NCBI GenBank assembly: GCA_000302695.1 | Contig: AMFN01000001.1 | Span: 62,001-126,000, forward strand | Direction of reading: 5' to 3' | Source of the DNA: Enterobacteriaceae bacterium LSJC7 | Lineage (GTDB): Bacteria > Pseudomonadota > Gammaproteobacteria > Enterobacterales > Enterobacteriaceae | Length of the DNA: 64,000 bases | The notes under the pieces: generated by a model | Database searches by the model: none | Told to the model about the DNA's origin: nothing | The model's input: only the letters and a program-made list of their open reading frames with translations | Part shown: piece after piece, positions 38,746-50,829 of the stretch | How the letters are laid out: each line of letters starts with the position of its first letter | Position numbering within the stretch: position 1 is the stretch's first letter | Made by a program: the position numbers and the translations under genes

Positions 38746-39816
38746 ATGCGCGTCGCCGATTTTTCGTTTGAACTTCCCGAATCTTTAATCGCTCACTATC
38801 CGCAGCCCCAGCGCAGTGCCTGTCGTCTGCTGTCGCTCGATGGCCCGACGGGGCAGCTCACGCATGGCATCTTCACCGACTTGCTCGATAAGCTCAACCC
38901 CGGCGATCTGCTGGTTTTTAACAACACCCGCGTGATCCCGGCGCGCCTGTTTGGGCGCAAAGCCAGCGGCGGTAAAATTGAAGTGCTGGTCGAGCGCATG
39001 CTCGACGATAAGCGCGTGCTGGCGCATATCCGCGCCTCTAAAGCGCCAAAACCGGGCGCTGAACTGCTGCTTGGCGATGATGAAAGCGTGCAGGCCACGA
39101 TGGTGGCGCGCCATGACGCGCTGTTTGAAGTTGAGTTTAATGATGAGCGCACGGTGCTGGAAATCTTAAACGGTATCGGCCATATGCCGCTGCCGCCGTA
39201 CATCGACCGCCCGGACGAAGAGGCCGACCGCGAACTGTACCAGACCGTTTACAGCCAGAAGCCGGGTGCGGTGGCAGCACCGACCGCCGGACTGCATTTT
39301 GACGAGCCGCTGCTGGATGCGCTGCGTAACAAAGGCGTTGAGATGGCGTTTGTGACGCTGCACGTCGGTGCAGGCACCTTCCAGCCGGTGCGTGTGGATA
39401 GCATTGAAGACCACATCATGCACTCTGAATATGCTGAAGTGCCGCAGGAGGTGGTTGATGCGGTGCTGGCGTGTCGCGCGCGCGGTAACCGGGTGATTGC
39501 CGTGGGCACTACCTCCGTGCGCTCGCTGGAAAGCGCGGCTAACGCGGCCAAAAATGACGTTATTGCGCCGTTTTTCGGCGACACGCAAATTTTTATCTAT
39601 CCGGGCTACCAATACCGGGTGATTGACGCACTGGTCACCAACTTCCATCTGCCGGAATCAACGTTGATTATGCTGGTGTCGGCATTCGCCGGTTATCGCC
39701 ATACCATGCATGCCTACAACGAAGCGGTGAAGGCGGAGTATCGCTTTTTCAGCTATGGGGATGCGATGTTTATCACGTACAATCCGCAGGCCATTAACGA
39801 GCGCCCGGGTGCATAA
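38746..39816 (+). CDS. queA: QueA, S-adenosylmethionine:tRNA ribosyltransferase-isomerase
   Basis: 356 aa, as in E. coli. Transfers the ribosyl part of SAM to preQ1 in tRNA to make epoxyqueuosine. Conserved blocks: [46 protein letters not shown] and [10 protein letters not shown], plus [12 protein letters not shown]. Works after Tgt in queuosine synthesis; tgt follows at 176 bases in the same direction. Confidence 0.97.
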   Translation: MRVADFSFELPESLIAHYPQPQRSACRLLSLDGPTGQLTHGIFTDLLDKLNPGDLLVFNNTRVIPARLFGRKASGGKIEVLVERMLDDKRVLAHIRASKAPKPGAELLLGDDESVQATMVARHDALFEVEFNDERTVLEILNGIGHMPLPPYIDRPDEEADRELYQTVYSQKPGAVAAPTAGLHFDEPLLDALRNKGVEMAFVTLHVGAGTFQPVRVDSIEDHIMHSEYAEVPQEVVDAVLACRARGNRVIAVGTTSVRSLESAANAAKNDVIAPFFGDTQIFIYPGYQYRVIDALVTNFHLPESTLIMLVSAFAGYRHTMHAYNEAVKAEYRFFSYGDAMFITYNPQAINERPGA

Positions 39817-39926
39817 GCGCCTGACCGGGCTCGGTTCTACGTTTTTACGCCGCTGGCTTTCCCGCTGTGAGAGCGCAGGCCGGCTGCGCACCTGTCAAAA
39901 ACGCTGAGACAGGCGCTGTAATTTAG

Positions 39927-41120
<1,194 letters not shown>

Positions 41121-41141
41121 ACTAAAAATGAGGGAATTTTA

Positions 41142-41474
41142 ATGAGCTTTTTCATTTCTGATGCGGTTGCCGCGACCGGTGCACCGGCCCAGGGCAGTCC
41201 GATGTCACTGATTCTGATGCTGGTTGTTTTCGGCCTGATTTTCTATTTCATGATCCTGCGTCCGCAGCAAAAGCGCACCAAAGAGCACAAGAAACTGATG
41301 GATTCCATCTCCAAAGGTGACGAAGTGCTGACTAACGGTGGCCTGGTGGGGCGCGTGACCAAAGTTGCGGAAAATGGCTATGTGGCTATTGCCCTCAACG
41401 ACACCACGGAAGTGGTTATCAAGCGTGATTTTGTCGCAGCCGTTCTGCCGAAAGGCACTATGAAGGCGCTGTAA
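41142..41474 (+). CDS. yajC: YajC, Sec translocon accessory protein
   Basis: 110 aa, one membrane segment (MSLILMLVVFGLIFYFMIL) followed by basic RPQQKRTKEHKKLM and the cytoplasmic domain GDEVLTNGGLVGRVTKVAENGYVAIAL. Joins SecD and SecF in the holotranslocon; always upstream of secD, here by 27 bases. Confidence 0.97.
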   Translation: MSFFISDAVAATGAPAQGSPMSLILMLVVFGLIFYFMILRPQQKRTKEHKKLMDSISKGDEVLTNGGLVGRVTKVAENGYVAIALNDTTEVVIKRDFVAAVLPKGTMKAL

Positions 41475-41501
41475 TTTTCCGTTTTCCCTAAGGGAACTGC
41501 C

Positions 41502-43349
41502 GTGTTAAACCGTTATCCTTTGTGGAAGTACATCATGCTGATTGCCGTGCTGGCTATCGGCCTGTTGTATGCGCTTCCCAACCTGTATGGTGAGGATCCG
41601 GCTGTTCAAATCACTGGCGCGCGCGGAGCCGCCGCCAGTGAGCAGACGCTGATCCAGGTTCAGAACACCTTAAAACAAGAAAATATCACCGCTAAATCTG
41701 TGGCACTGGAAGAGGGTGCGATCCTCGCACGCTTTGATTCCACCGACGTTCAGCTGCGCGCGCGTGAAGCGCTGGTAAGCCAGCTTGGCGATCAGTTTGT
41801 CGTTGCGCTAAATCTTGCGCCTGCGACACCTCGCTGGCTAAGAGCGGTTTCCGCCGAGCCGATGAAACTCGGTCTTGACCTGCGCGGTGGCGTACACTTC
41901 CTGATGGAAGTGGATATGGAAACTGCACTGGGCAAACTCCAGGAACAAAATATGGATAGCCTGCGCAGCGACCTGCGCGAGAAGGGCATCGCCTGGAGCA
42001 ACGTGCGCAAAGCCAATAACTACGGCGTGGACGTGGTATTTCGTGATGCAGCAAGCCGCGACGCCGCCATTTCCTGGCTCCAGCCGCGTCACCGTGACCT
42101 CGTTATCAGCAGCCAGGGCAGCAATGCGCTGCGTGCGGTGATGTCTGACGACCGTCTGCGTGAATCGCGCGAATACGCGGTACAGCAGAACATCAACATC
42201 CTGCGTAACCGTGTAAACCAGCTTGGCGTTGCCGAACCGCTGGTACAGCGCCAGGGCTCTGACCGTATCGTGGTTGAACTACCGGGTATCCAGGACACCG
42301 CACGCGCCAAAGAAATTCTGGGTGCGACGGCGACCCTGGAATTTCGTCTGGTGAATACCAACGTTGACCAGTCTGCTGCCGCATCTGGGCGCGTACCGGG
42401 CGATTCCGAGGTGAAGGCCATGCGTGAAGGCCAGCCGGTTGTGCTGTTCAAACGCGTTATCCTGACCGGTGACCACATCACCGACTCGACCTCCAGCACC
42501 GACGAATACAACCAGCCGCAGGTGAACATCTCGCTTGACAGCGCGGGTGGCAACATCATGTCTAACTTCACTAAGGACAACATCGGCAAGCCGATGGCAA
42601 CTCTGTTTGTGGAGTACAAAGACAGCGGCAGGAAAGACGCCAATGGCCGTGCGATTCTGGTGAAGCAGGAAGAAGTCATCAACGTGGCGAACATTCAGTC
42701 ACGTCTGGGCAACAGCTTTCGCATTACCGGTATCAACAACCCGAACGAAGCCCGTCAGCTGTCGCTGCTGCTGCGTGCGGGTGCGCTGATTGCGCCGATT
42801 CAGATTGTGGAAGAGCGCACCATTGGGCCGACGCTGGGTATGCAGAATATCAAGCAGGGTCTGGAAGCGTGTCTGTGGGGCCTTGTGGCATCCATCCTGT
42901 TCATGGTGTTCGTGTATAAGAAGTTTGGCCTTATCGCGACCACGGCACTGATTGCCAACCTGGTGCTGATTGTGGGCGTGATGTCGCTGCTGCCAGGAGC
43001 GACGCTGACCATGCCAGGTATTGCGGGTATCGTGTTAACCCTTGCGGTGGCGGTGGATGCTAACGTACTGATAAACGAACGTATTAAGGAAGAGATTAAG
43101 AACGGGCGTTCGGTACAGCAGGCCATCCACGAAGGCTATAAGGGTGCGTTCAGCTCCATTGTTGACGCCAACCTGACAACGCTTATCACCGCTATCATCC
43201 TTTACGCTGTCGGTACCGGCTCCATCAAGGGCTTTGCCATCACCACTGCAATTGGTGTGGCGACCTCGATGTTTACCGCTATTGTCGGCACACGCGCTAT
43301 CGTCAACCTGTTGTACGGCGGCAAGCGTGTTAACAAGCTGTCTATCTGA
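41502..43349 (+). CDS. secD: SecD, protein translocase subunit
   Basis: 615 aa, GTG start. N-terminal membrane segment, a large periplasmic part including [14 protein letters not shown] and [11 protein letters not shown], then five membrane segments with the RND-type motif [19 protein letters not shown]. Uses the proton gradient to pull proteins out of SecYEG on the periplasmic side. Confidence 0.97.
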   Translation: MLNRYPLWKYIMLIAVLAIGLLYALPNLYGEDPAVQITGARGAAASEQTLIQVQNTLKQENITAKSVALEEGAILARFDSTDVQLRAREALVSQLGDQFVVALNLAPATPRWLRAVSAEPMKLGLDLRGGVHFLMEVDMETALGKLQEQNMDSLRSDLREKGIAWSNVRKANNYGVDVVFRDAASRDAAISWLQPRHRDLVISSQGSNALRAVMSDDRLRESREYAVQQNINILRNRVNQLGVAEPLVQRQGSDRIVVELPGIQDTARAKEILGATATLEFRLVNTNVDQSAAASGRVPGDSEVKAMREGQPVVLFKRVILTGDHITDSTSSTDEYNQPQVNISLDSAGGNIMSNFTKDNIGKPMATLFVEYKDSGRKDANGRAILVKQEEVINVANIQSRLGNSFRITGINNPNEARQLSLLLRAGALIAPIQIVEERTIGPTLGMQNIKQGLEACLWGLVASILFMVFVYKKFGLIATTALIANLVLIVGVMSLLPGATLTMPGIAGIVLTLAVAVDANVLINERIKEEIKNGRSVQQAIHEGYKGAFSSIVDANLTTLITAIILYAVGTGSIKGFAITTAIGVATSMFTAIVGTRAIVNLLYGGKRVNKLSI

Positions 43350-43359
43350 GGAGTGAGTT

Positions 43360-44331
43360 GTGGCACAGGAATATACCGTTGAACAACTCAATCACGGCCG
43401 TAAAGTGTATGACTTTATGCGCTGGGACAACGTGGCCTTTACTATTTCCGCGCTGCTGCTGGTGGCGTCGGTAATTATCATGGGCGTGCGCGGCTTTAAC
43501 TGGGGGCTGGATTTCACGGGCGGGACCGTCATTGAAATCAACCTCGAAAAACCGGCCGAAATGGACGTGATGCGTAGCGCGCTGGAGAAGGCTGGTTTTG
43601 CTGACCCGCAGTTGCAAAACTTTGGCAGCAGCCGTGACGTGATGGTGCGTATGCCTCCTGCAGAAGGCGAGTCAGGCGGCCAGGTGCTGGGTAGCAAGGT
43701 TGTGAGCGTGATTAACGAAGCGACCAGCCAGGACGCGACAGTTAAACGTATCGAGTTTGTTGGCCCAAGCGTGGGGGCTGATCTGGCGCAGGCGGGCAGC
43801 ATGGCGCTGCTGGTGGCGCTGATTTCCATCCTTATCTACGTGGGCTTTCGCTTTGAATGGCGTCTGGCGCTCGGTGCGGTTATTGCGCTGGCGCACGATG
43901 TGGTCATTACAATGGGCGTGCTGTCGCTGTTTCAGATTGAAATTGACCTGACCATTATCGCCTCGCTGATGTCGGTTATCGGCTACTCGCTTAACGACAG
44001 TATTGTGGTATCGGACCGTATTCGTGAGAACTTCCGCAAAATCCGTCGCGGCACCTCTTACGAAATCTTTAACGTGTCGCTGACCCAGACGCTGAGCCGT
44101 ACGTTGATGACATCAGGTACTACGTTGTTAGTCGTACTGATGCTCTATATCTTCGGCGGCGCCATGCTGGAAGGTTTCTCGCTGGCGATGCTTATCGGTG
44201 TGTCTATCGGTACCATCTCGTCTATCTATGTGGCGTCTGCACTGGCGCTGAAGATGGGCATGAAGCGTGAGCACATTCAGCAGCAGAAAGTGGAAAAAGA
44301 AGGGGCGGATCAGCCGTCTATTCTGCCGTAA
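43360..44331 (+). CDS. secF: SecF, protein translocase subunit
   Basis: 323 aa, GTG start behind GAGGAG, 10 bases after secD. Six membrane segments; [12 protein letters not shown] begins the periplasmic domain and [20 protein letters not shown] is the RND signature. Forms a complex with SecD and YajC. Last gene before a strong terminator. Confidence 0.97.
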   Translation: MAQEYTVEQLNHGRKVYDFMRWDNVAFTISALLLVASVIIMGVRGFNWGLDFTGGTVIEINLEKPAEMDVMRSALEKAGFADPQLQNFGSSRDVMVRMPPAEGESGGQVLGSKVVSVINEATSQDATVKRIEFVGPSVGADLAQAGSMALLVALISILIYVGFRFEWRLALGAVIALAHDVVITMGVLSLFQIEIDLTIIASLMSVIGYSLNDSIVVSDRIRENFRKIRRGTSYEIFNVSLTQTLSRTLMTSGTTLLVVLMLYIFGGAMLEGFSLAMLIGVSIGTISSIYVASALALKMGMKREHIQQQKVEKEGADQPSILP

Positions 44332-44355
44332 CGGCAAGAAGTCTTTAGTACACCT

Positions 44356-44382
44356 AAACCGCGGCCCAGGCCGCGGTTTTTT
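44356..44382 (+). terminator. Terminator after secF
   Basis: AAACCGCGG-CCCAGG-CCGCGGTTT with further T residues; perfect symmetric stem. Confidence 0.92.
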
Positions 44383-44660
44383 TATGGCGCTGATTTCACG
44401 TTAGCCTGTTGGCAAGAGCGCGTGGTGTCGCAACGAATACCGTGATGCGCCTGCTAGCGGCCAGAGGTTGGCTGCCGTCAGGCTTCAGTGTTACAACGCG
44501 GGCGTTCTGTGGCCTGACACGCTGTTGTAGTCTGGTGATATCGCGCAGGTGAACAGGTTTGTGAGCAACAAGCGGGGCCGCGTGCGGCGTTGCCTGTGTG
44601 ATAAATTTCCCGCACACAGACAGTAAAGCGCCTGTAGCGCAACGTAAGTACCGTTCAAAT
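44383..44660. other. Non-coding remnant between two matching terminators
   Basis: Where E. coli has yajD (an HNH protein), this gap has no intact gene. A rightward frame reads LARGVATNTVMRLLAARGWLPSG, which recalls a helix-turn-helix of a transposase or regulator, but it soon meets stops. I could not identify any part of yajD. Confidence 0.4.
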
Positions 44661-44689
44661 AAAAACCGCGGCTCAAGGCCGCGGTTTTT
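44661..44689. terminator. Terminator after tsx
   Basis: AAAAACCGCGGC-TCAAG-GCCGCGGTTTTT, symmetric and usable from either side; serves the leftward tsx transcript. Its stem is almost the same as that of the secF terminator. Confidence 0.9.
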
Positions 44690-44725
44690 GCATCTGTATG
44701 GCAGCGAGGCTGCGGGGCAGATGAA

Positions 44726-45586
44726 TCAGAAGTTGTAGCCTGCAACCAGGTAGTAACCCCAGCCGTTAGCCTTCACGCCAAAGTCACCTTCACCGAAGTT
44801 CAGGGTGGAGTTATTTTTCCACTGGCCGCCGTTGTGGAAGTAACGGGCTACGAAAGAGTAATGCCAGTGATCGTAGTTCAGCGCCAGCACGTGGCTGGAG
44901 GCGATGGAGTTGCTGGAGCGGTTTGGCTGATCGCCCAGATCGGAGCCCCAGTCAAAGTTGGTAAAGCCGATGTAGTTCAGCTTGCCGCCCCACAGGTCGG
45001 TCAGCGGGACAAAGTATTTTACTTTGAAGCGATAGCCGTCCCAGCTGTTTTCATTGGCCGCACCGTAGTTTTCCCACTGGTATTTTGCGTACACGTTCAG
45101 CGACAGGCTCATCGGCAGGCCGGTTTCGATATCGGTACCCAGACCCATGTACCAGGTGTTCTGACGGTTGGCGCTGTTGCGGCCCATGTCGTAGATGTAG
45201 TTGTTGGCGAAATACCACTCTTTGAACGGGCCAAAGCTCAGATTGGTGCCGGTCAGCTTATCGATGGAAAAGCGTGGCTCAATTTCCATAAACAGCGGTG
45301 AACCGTGGTTCCAGATGCCGCGTGAGTTACCGTCGCCGCCAAAGAAGCGCGGAGCATCAACGTAGCCGTAGAAATCGAACCAGTCTTTTTTCGCGAACGC
45401 TTCGTATTCCAGATAGGTGTCGTTACGCAGCTGCGGTCCGAAGCGCGTGTGATAGCTGCCTACCACGTTGACGCTCTGGTGCCACCAGTCGGAAACATAT
45501 TCGCTATTGCCGCTGGCAGCCGTTACGTTAAAAGAGCTGGTAAGTGCGAGAGCCGCACCCGCTGCTAACATCAATTTTTTCATCAT
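44726..45586 (-). CDS. tsx: Tsx, nucleoside-specific outer-membrane channel
   Basis: 286 aa (294 in E. coli). Signal peptide [24 protein letters not shown], then a 12-stranded barrel starting [23 protein letters not shown] and ending with the C-terminal aromatic [11 protein letters not shown] needed for outer-membrane assembly. Carries nucleosides and serves as a phage T6 and colicin K receptor in E. coli. An ATG one codon later is equally good. Confidence 0.95.
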   Translation of the reverse strand: MMKKLMLAAGAALALTSSFNVTAASGNSEYVSDWWHQSVNVVGSYHTRFGPQLRNDTYLEYEAFAKKDWFDFYGYVDAPRFFGGDGNSRGIWNHGSPLFMEIEPRFSIDKLTGTNLSFGPFKEWYFANNYIYDMGRNSANRQNTWYMGLGTDIETGLPMSLSLNVYAKYQWENYGAANENSWDGYRFKVKYFVPLTDLWGGKLNYIGFTNFDWGSDLGDQPNRSSNSIASSHVLALNYDHWHYSFVARYFHNGGQWKNNSTLNFGEGDFGVKANGWGYYLVAGYNF

Positions 45587-45704
45587 TTCGCCACTATTTT
45601 ATTAATACGTCCGGTTAAACGGAGTCAGGGATCCTGCTTTTTTATGTTGCTGCCGTGAGAGTTAACTCCGGCGCGATTATTATAAAAATCCACGCTCACA
45701 AAAA

Positions 45705-45720
45705 TATGTTCTTATTCACA
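45705..45720 (-). promoter_or_regulatory. Candidate CRP site upstream of tsx
   Basis: On the minus strand TGTGA-ATAAGA-ACATA approximates TGTGA-N6-TCACA with two mismatches, about 120 bases before tsx. E. coli tsx is controlled by CRP with CytR and by DeoR, so a site here is expected. Confidence 0.4.
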
Positions 45721-45927
45721 ATATCATTACGCGCGTAATCGATTGCGTTCACGATGCAGAGAATAAAACGCCGCGATTTTACCGATTCTATCGGATTTGT
45801 CCATGTGTAAGCGTTTTTTGCGGGGGGTTACTGTAGCGACAAAAGCCTCCGCACCCGCAGGTACGAAGGGGGAGGACGGTATCAGAACGGTGAAGTGGGG
45901 CGTGATGCCCCAGGCAGCACGGGCTGG

Positions 45928-46506
45928 TTACTGGCTAAAGGGCGAGCGCGGGCCAGGACGCCAGTTGGGGTCCGACGGCTGAATATCGTGAATGCGAATA
46001 AAACCCAGCTGGTTTGGCTGAATACCGGGCATTTCCAGAGGAATGGCGACATCACTTGGCACCAGCACGCTTGCTGGCGCACTAACCGGCAGCGTCAGCG
46101 GATTAACCTCTTCATAGTCGTCGGTCGTGCCAAGGATCTGGCCCCAGACCACCTGGGCGCTAAACGCGGGCAGCGGGCCGCTGCTGTCGCCACGGATATT
46201 GAGCGTGGCGCGGGTGCCGTTGGCATCGGCGGTGACGTTGGTCAACGACAGTTGCAACATGCCGAGCTGGCTTTTTAGCTGAGCAGGCGTTTTTGAACCC
46301 GGCAGCAGGTAGACACCGCTGTTGGATTTGGCATTCAGCGCGTTTTGCTGCTTGAGCTTAATGGTCTGCTGATTGAGCTGGTCCATCTGCTGATTGAGTG
46401 CGCTGACCTGGCGTGTGACCTGGCTTACCTCAGTCGCGTGTGCGCCAGCGGTGGCGAGGGCCAGCAGACTTCCTGCCAGAAGCAGCTTCAGGCCTGGTTT
46501 TGTCAT
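45928..46506 (-). CDS. yajI: YajI-like DUF3251 protein, exported
   Basis: 192 aa, position and domain as in E. coli yajI. After the signal comes TEVSQVTRQVSALNQQMDQLNQQ (a short coiled coil) and the DUF3251 body YLLPGSKTPAQLKSQLGMLQLSLTNV...PAFSAQVVWGQI. E. coli YajI is a lipoprotein; here the corresponding stretch is LLLAGSLLALATAGAHA, with Ser where the lipobox Cys would stand and a signal peptidase I site AHA-TE. The product should be soluble periplasmic. Function unknown. Confidence 0.82.
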   Translation of the reverse strand: MTKPGLKLLLAGSLLALATAGAHATEVSQVTRQVSALNQQMDQLNQQTIKLKQQNALNAKSNSGVYLLPGSKTPAQLKSQLGMLQLSLTNVTADANGTRATLNIRGDSSGPLPAFSAQVVWGQILGTTDDYEEVNPLTLPVSAPASVLVPSDVAIPLEMPGIQPNQLGFIRIHDIQPSDPNWRPGPRSPFSQ

Positions 46507-46597
46507 AATAAAAGTGTCCCGTCGTTCAGTAAGTTAACTAAGAATAGGGGCAAAATATCAGAAAACCTAGCGTCTTACTCTCAAAGCGTGCGGCGTT

Positions 46598-46625
46598 TTG
46601 TAGTCCTGCCAGTTCGGGGTAAACT
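46598..46625 (+). promoter_or_regulatory. Promoter of nrdR-ribD
   Basis: TTGTAG (46598-46603), 16-base spacer, TAAACT (46620-46625), 32 bases before the nrdR start. Confidence 0.45.
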
Positions 46626-46627
46626 AG

Positions 46628-47107
<480 letters not shown>

Positions 47108-47112
47108 TGCTC

Positions 47113-48222
47113 ATGCGTGATGAAATCTACATGGCGCGCGCGCTCATGCTTGCGCGTCGCGGGCGTTTCACCACGCCGCCCAATCCTAACGTTGGCTGCG
47201 TTATCGTGCGCGACGGCGAGATTGTCGGCGAGGGTTATCACTATCGCGCCGGTGAACCACACGCCGAAGTGCATGCGCTGCGCATGGCGGGCGATAAGGC
47301 CCGGGGCGCTACGGCTTACGTTACGCTTGAGCCGTGCAGCCATCACGGACGCACGCCGCCGTGCTGCGAGGCGCTGATTGCCGCCGGTGTTGCCCGGGTG
47401 GTGGCTGCTATGCAGGACCCCAACCCGCAGGTCGCCGGGCGTGGTCTGAACCGACTGCGCGAAGCGGGTATTGATGTCAGCCATGGGCTGATGATGAACG
47501 AGGCCGAAGCGCTTAACCGCGGTTTTCTCAAGCGCATGCGCACCGGGTTTCCGTGGATCCAGCTCAAGATGGGCGCTTCGCTTGATGGACGCACGGCGAT
47601 GGCGAGCGGCGAGAGCCAGTGGATAACCTCGCCTGAAGCCCGGCGCGACGTGCAACGCCTGCGTGCACAAAGTGCCGCTATTCTTTCGAGCAGCGCCACG
47701 GTGCTGGCGGACAATCCATCGCTGACGGTGCGTTGGGACGAGCTTGATGATGATACCCGCGCGCTGTACCCGCAGGCGTCGCTGCGCCCGCCGGTGCGCG
47801 TGGTGGTTGACAGCCAGAACCGCGTGACGCCGGAACACCGGTTAATCGCGCAGCCGGGTCAGACCTGGCTTGCCCGCACGCGCGCAGGTGATGAAAGCTG
47901 GCCGCAGGAGGTGGAACAGTTGCTGCTGCCTGAGCACAATGGTCATCTGGATCTGGTGGCGCTGATGATGGTGCTCGGTAAACGCCAGATTAACTCAGTC
48001 TGGGTGGAGGCCGGTGCGAGCCTTGCGGGAGCGCTGTTGCAGGCAGGGCTGGTGGATGAACTGATTGTGTACATCGCGCCTACACTTTTAGGCAGCAATG
48101 CCCGCGGGCTGTGCCAGCTGCCGGGGCTGGAGCGTCTGGCCGAGGCACCCAAATTCACCTTCAGCGACGTGCGTCGCGTGGGCCCGGACTTGCGTGTCAC
48201 GCTTACGCCCGCGCACGGCTGA
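47113..48222 (+). CDS. ribD: RibD, bifunctional pyrimidine deaminase/reductase
   Basis: Second and third steps of riboflavin synthesis. Deaminase half with zinc motif HAEVHAL and EPCSHHGRTPPCC; reductase half with LKMGASLDGRTAMASGESQWITSP and VWVEAGASLAGALL. I choose the ATG at 47113 (MRDEIYMARAL, 369 aa) because AGGA lies 10 bases upstream and E. coli RibD begins at this point; ATG 47107 is two codons earlier and overlaps the nrdR stop. Confidence 0.95.
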   Translation: MRDEIYMARALMLARRGRFTTPPNPNVGCVIVRDGEIVGEGYHYRAGEPHAEVHALRMAGDKARGATAYVTLEPCSHHGRTPPCCEALIAAGVARVVAAMQDPNPQVAGRGLNRLREAGIDVSHGLMMNEAEALNRGFLKRMRTGFPWIQLKMGASLDGRTAMASGESQWITSPEARRDVQRLRAQSAAILSSSATVLADNPSLTVRWDELDDDTRALYPQASLRPPVRVVVDSQNRVTPEHRLIAQPGQTWLARTRAGDESWPQEVEQLLLPEHNGHLDLVALMMVLGKRQINSVWVEAGASLAGALLQAGLVDELIVYIAPTLLGSNARGLCQLPGLERLAEAPKFTFSDVRRVGPDLRVTLTPAHG

Positions 48223-48286
48223 AGATAAACGTATCCCTTGCGCGCCGCAAAGGTGAAAACCGTAAGCAGCGCGAGAAAGATTATGG

Positions 48287-48292
48287 TAGAAT
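48287..48292 (+). promoter_or_regulatory. Possible -10 element for ribH-nusB
   Basis: TATGGTAGAAT with TAGAAT at 48287-48292 resembles the start region of E. coli ribE. No convincing -35 at the right distance. A GCCCCC-CTGC-GGGGGC hairpin follows directly in the leader. Confidence 0.35.
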
Positions 48293-48334
48293 CCGCCCCC
48301 CTGCGGGGGCTAACTGAACCCGTTAAGGATGAGT

Positions 48335-48805
48335 ATGAACATTATTGAAGCTAACGTAGCCGCTCCTGACGCCCGCGTCGCCATTACCATCGCGCGTTTT
48401 AACAACTTCATCAACGACAGCCTGCTTGAAGGCGCTGTTGATGCGCTTAAGCGCATTGGTCAGGTGAAAGACGCTAATATTACTGTGGTGTGGGTGCCAG
48501 GTGCTTATGAGCTGCCGCTGGCCGCGGGTACGCTGGCGAAGACCGGTAAATACGATGCGGTTATCGCGCTCGGTACGGTGATCCGTGGCGGTACAGCCCA
48601 CTTTGAATACGTTGCCGGCGGTGCCAGCAACGGCCTGGCCCACGTGGCGCAGGACAGCGAAATCCCGGTTGCGTTTGGCGTACTCACTACCGAAAGCATC
48701 GAACAGGCTATCGAACGTGCTGGCACTAAAGCTGGCAACAAAGGTGCGGAAGCTGCTCTGACCGCACTGGAAATGATTAATGTACTGAAAGCCATCAAGG
48801 CTTGA
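48335..48805 (+). CDS. ribH: RibH, 6,7-dimethyl-8-ribityllumazine synthase
   Basis: 156 aa like E. coli RisB/RibE. Makes the lumazine precursor of riboflavin as a 60-subunit shell. [47 protein letters not shown] (catalytic His) and [19 protein letters not shown] are diagnostic. AAGGA is 5 bases before the ATG at 48335; an ATG two codons earlier lies on the ribosome site. Confidence 0.97.
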   Translation: MNIIEANVAAPDARVAITIARFNNFINDSLLEGAVDALKRIGQVKDANITVVWVPGAYELPLAAGTLAKTGKYDAVIALGTVIRGGTAHFEYVAGGASNGLAHVAQDSEIPVAFGVLTTESIEQAIERAGTKAGNKGAEAALTALEMINVLKAIKA

Positions 48806-48827
48806 AGAATTTAGTAAGGGGAATTGT

Positions 48828-49247
48828 GTGAAACCTGCTGCTCGTCGCCGCGCCCGTGAGTGTGCCGTTCAGGCGCTTTACTCCTGGCAGATATCCAAAA
48901 ACGATATTGCCGATGTTGAATACCAGTTTCTGGCAGAACAGGACGTTAAGGATGTTGACGTAGCGTACTTTCGTGAACTGCTCTCTGGAGTGGCGACCAA
49001 CAGCAAGTATCTCGACGACCTGATGACGCCGTACCTGTCGCGCCAGCTTGATGAGCTGGGCCAGGTTGAAAAGGCGGTGCTGCGTGTGTCGCTCTACGAG
49101 CTGGCTAAACGTGACGATGTGCCCTACAAAGTGGCTATCAACGAAGGCATCGAGCTTGCGAAAACGTTTGGCGCAGAAGACAGCCATAAGTTTGTTAACG
49201 GCGTACTCGACAAGGCTGCTCCACATATTCGTCCCCGCAAGAAATAA
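48828..49247 (+). CDS. nusB: NusB, transcription antitermination factor
   Basis: 139 aa all-helical protein, GTG start behind [50 protein letters not shown] and [11 protein letters not shown] match E. coli NusB. With NusE (S10) it binds boxA RNA in rRNA operons. Confidence 0.97.
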   Translation: MKPAARRRARECAVQALYSWQISKNDIADVEYQFLAEQDVKDVDVAYFRELLSGVATNSKYLDDLMTPYLSRQLDELGQVEKAVLRVSLYELAKRDDVPYKVAINEGIELAKTFGAEDSHKFVNGVLDKAAPHIRPRKK

Positions 49248-49252
49248 TCCCA

Positions 49253-49280
49253 GAGGCCGGTTTCTCCGGCCTCCTTCTTT
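49253..49280 (+). terminator. Hairpin between nusB and thiL, possible terminator
   Basis: GAGGCCGG-TTTCT-CCGGCCTC followed by CTTCTTTTC; the broken T-run suggests partial termination. Confidence 0.6.
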
Positions 49281-49304
49281 TCTATTCCAGCCAGAGGCGT
49301 TTTT

Positions 49305-50282
49305 ATGCCAAACGGTGAATTTTCGCTGATAGCCCGCTATTTTGACCGCGCACGCAGCGCGCGCCGCGACGTGGAAACCGGTATTGGTGACGACTGCGCG
49401 CTGTTGACGGTGCCAGATAAACAGCTACTTGCAATAAGCACAGATACGCTGGTGTCTGGCATCCATTTTCTGCCGGATATCGACCCGGGTGATTTAGCCT
49501 GCAAGACGCTGGCGGTGAACCTGAGCGATCTCGCGGCAATGGGGGCCGACCCGGCCTGGCTGACGCTGGCGTTAACGCTGCCGCAGGTGGATGACGCCTG
49601 GCTACAGGCGTTTAGCGACAGTCTGTTTGAGCGCCTGAATTACTACGACATGCAGCTTATCGGCGGCGATACCACGCGCGGGCCGTTGGCCATGACGCTG
49701 GGCATTCACGGCTTTGTACCTGCCGGGCGCGCGCTTAAGCGCAGTGGCGCAGAGCCTGGCGACTGGATCTACGTGACCGGTACGCCAGGCGACAGTGCGG
49801 CAGGGCTGGCGATTTTGCAAAAGACATTGCAGGTGGGCAACCGTGAGCACGCGGATTATCTGACGAGCCGCCATCTGCGCCCGACGCCGCGCATTCTGCA
49901 AGGCCAGGCGCTGCGCGGCCTTGCCAGCAGCGCTATCGACCTTTCTGACGGGCTGGCCTCCGATCTGGTGCATATCCTCAACGCCAGCGGCTGCGGGGCA
50001 CGTATTAATCTTGATAGCCTTCCGCTCTCGCAGGCGCTGACGGCAAGCGTATCGCATGAGCAGGCGCTGCGCTGGGCGCTGTCCGGCGGTGAAGACTATG
50101 AGTTGTGCTTTACCGTGCCGGAGCTTAATCGCGGGGCGCTGGATGTGGCGCTGGGCCACTTGGGGGCGCGCTGGACCTGCATCGGCCAGGTTACGGCTCT
50201 CGCTGACGGCATAAACTACATGATGGGTGATAAACCGGTGACAATGGAACTGAAAGGCTATGACCACTTTACGCAACAGTAA
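49305..50282 (+). CDS. thiL: ThiL, thiamine-monophosphate kinase
   Basis: 325 aa, PurM-like ATP-binding fold. [61 protein letters not shown] and [10 protein letters not shown] mark the metal/ATP and substrate loops. Makes thiamine diphosphate, the last step of the pathway. Its 3' end overlaps pgpA by 23 bases. Confidence 0.97.
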   Translation: MPNGEFSLIARYFDRARSARRDVETGIGDDCALLTVPDKQLLAISTDTLVSGIHFLPDIDPGDLACKTLAVNLSDLAAMGADPAWLTLALTLPQVDDAWLQAFSDSLFERLNYYDMQLIGGDTTRGPLAMTLGIHGFVPAGRALKRSGAEPGDWIYVTGTPGDSAAGLAILQKTLQVGNREHADYLTSRHLRPTPRILQGQALRGLASSAIDLSDGLASDLVHILNASGCGARINLDSLPLSQALTASVSHEQALRWALSGGEDYELCFTVPELNRGALDVALGHLGARWTCIGQVTALADGINYMMGDKPVTMELKGYDHFTQQ

Positions 50283-50775
50283 GGCCGAGGCGAAGCGTCG
50301 CCTGAGTATGCGCAATCCCTGGCACCTGCTGGCGACCGGGTTTGGCAGCGGATTGAGTCCGGTGGTGCCTGGCACGATGGGATCGCTGGCGGCCATTCCG
50401 TTCTGGTGGTTGCTGACGTTCCTGCCGTGGCAGCTTTATTCACTGGTGGTGATGTTCAGCATCTGCATCGGTGTGTATATCTGCCGGCGCACGGCAAAGG
50501 ATATGAAAGTGCACGACCACGGCAGCATCGTCTGGGACGAGTTTGTCGGCATGTGGATAACGCTGATGGCTATCCCGGTCATGGACTGGCGCTGGGTGGC
50601 GGTCGGTTTTGTGATTTTCCGCATTCTGGATATGTGGAAGCCGTGGCCGATTCGCTGGTTTGACAGGAACGTGCATGGCGGCATGGGGATTATGGTCGAT
50701 GACATTATCGCCGGGGTGCTGTCGGCAGCGATTATCTGGCTGATTAGCGTCCAGTGGCCGATTGGGTTGATTTAA
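50260..50775 (+). CDS. pgpA: PgpA, phosphatidylglycerophosphatase A
   Basis: 171 aa membrane enzyme that dephosphorylates phosphatidylglycerol phosphate. [42 protein letters not shown] and [26 protein letters not shown] carry the acidic metal ligands. Starts inside thiL, as in E. coli. Confidence 0.96.
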   Translation: MTTLRNSKAEAKRRLSMRNPWHLLATGFGSGLSPVVPGTMGSLAAIPFWWLLTFLPWQLYSLVVMFSICIGVYICRRTAKDMKVHDHGSIVWDEFVGMWITLMAIPVMDWRWVAVGFVIFRILDMWKPWPIRWFDRNVHGGMGIMVDDIIAGVLSAAIIWLISVQWPIGLI

Positions 50776-50798
50776 GTGTATTTTGGTTTGGGGAGAAA

Positions 50799-50829
50799 GG
50801 GTGCTACCGGACGGTAGCGCCCTTTTTTG
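50799..50829 (+). terminator. Terminator after pgpA
   Basis: GGGTGCTACC-GGAC-GGTAGCGCCC followed by TTTTTT; ten pairs with one G-T. Confidence 0.92.

Noticed and set aside
44491-44745. Leftward 84-codon frame between tsx and secF
   Set aside because: It runs through the tsx terminator and resembles no protein.
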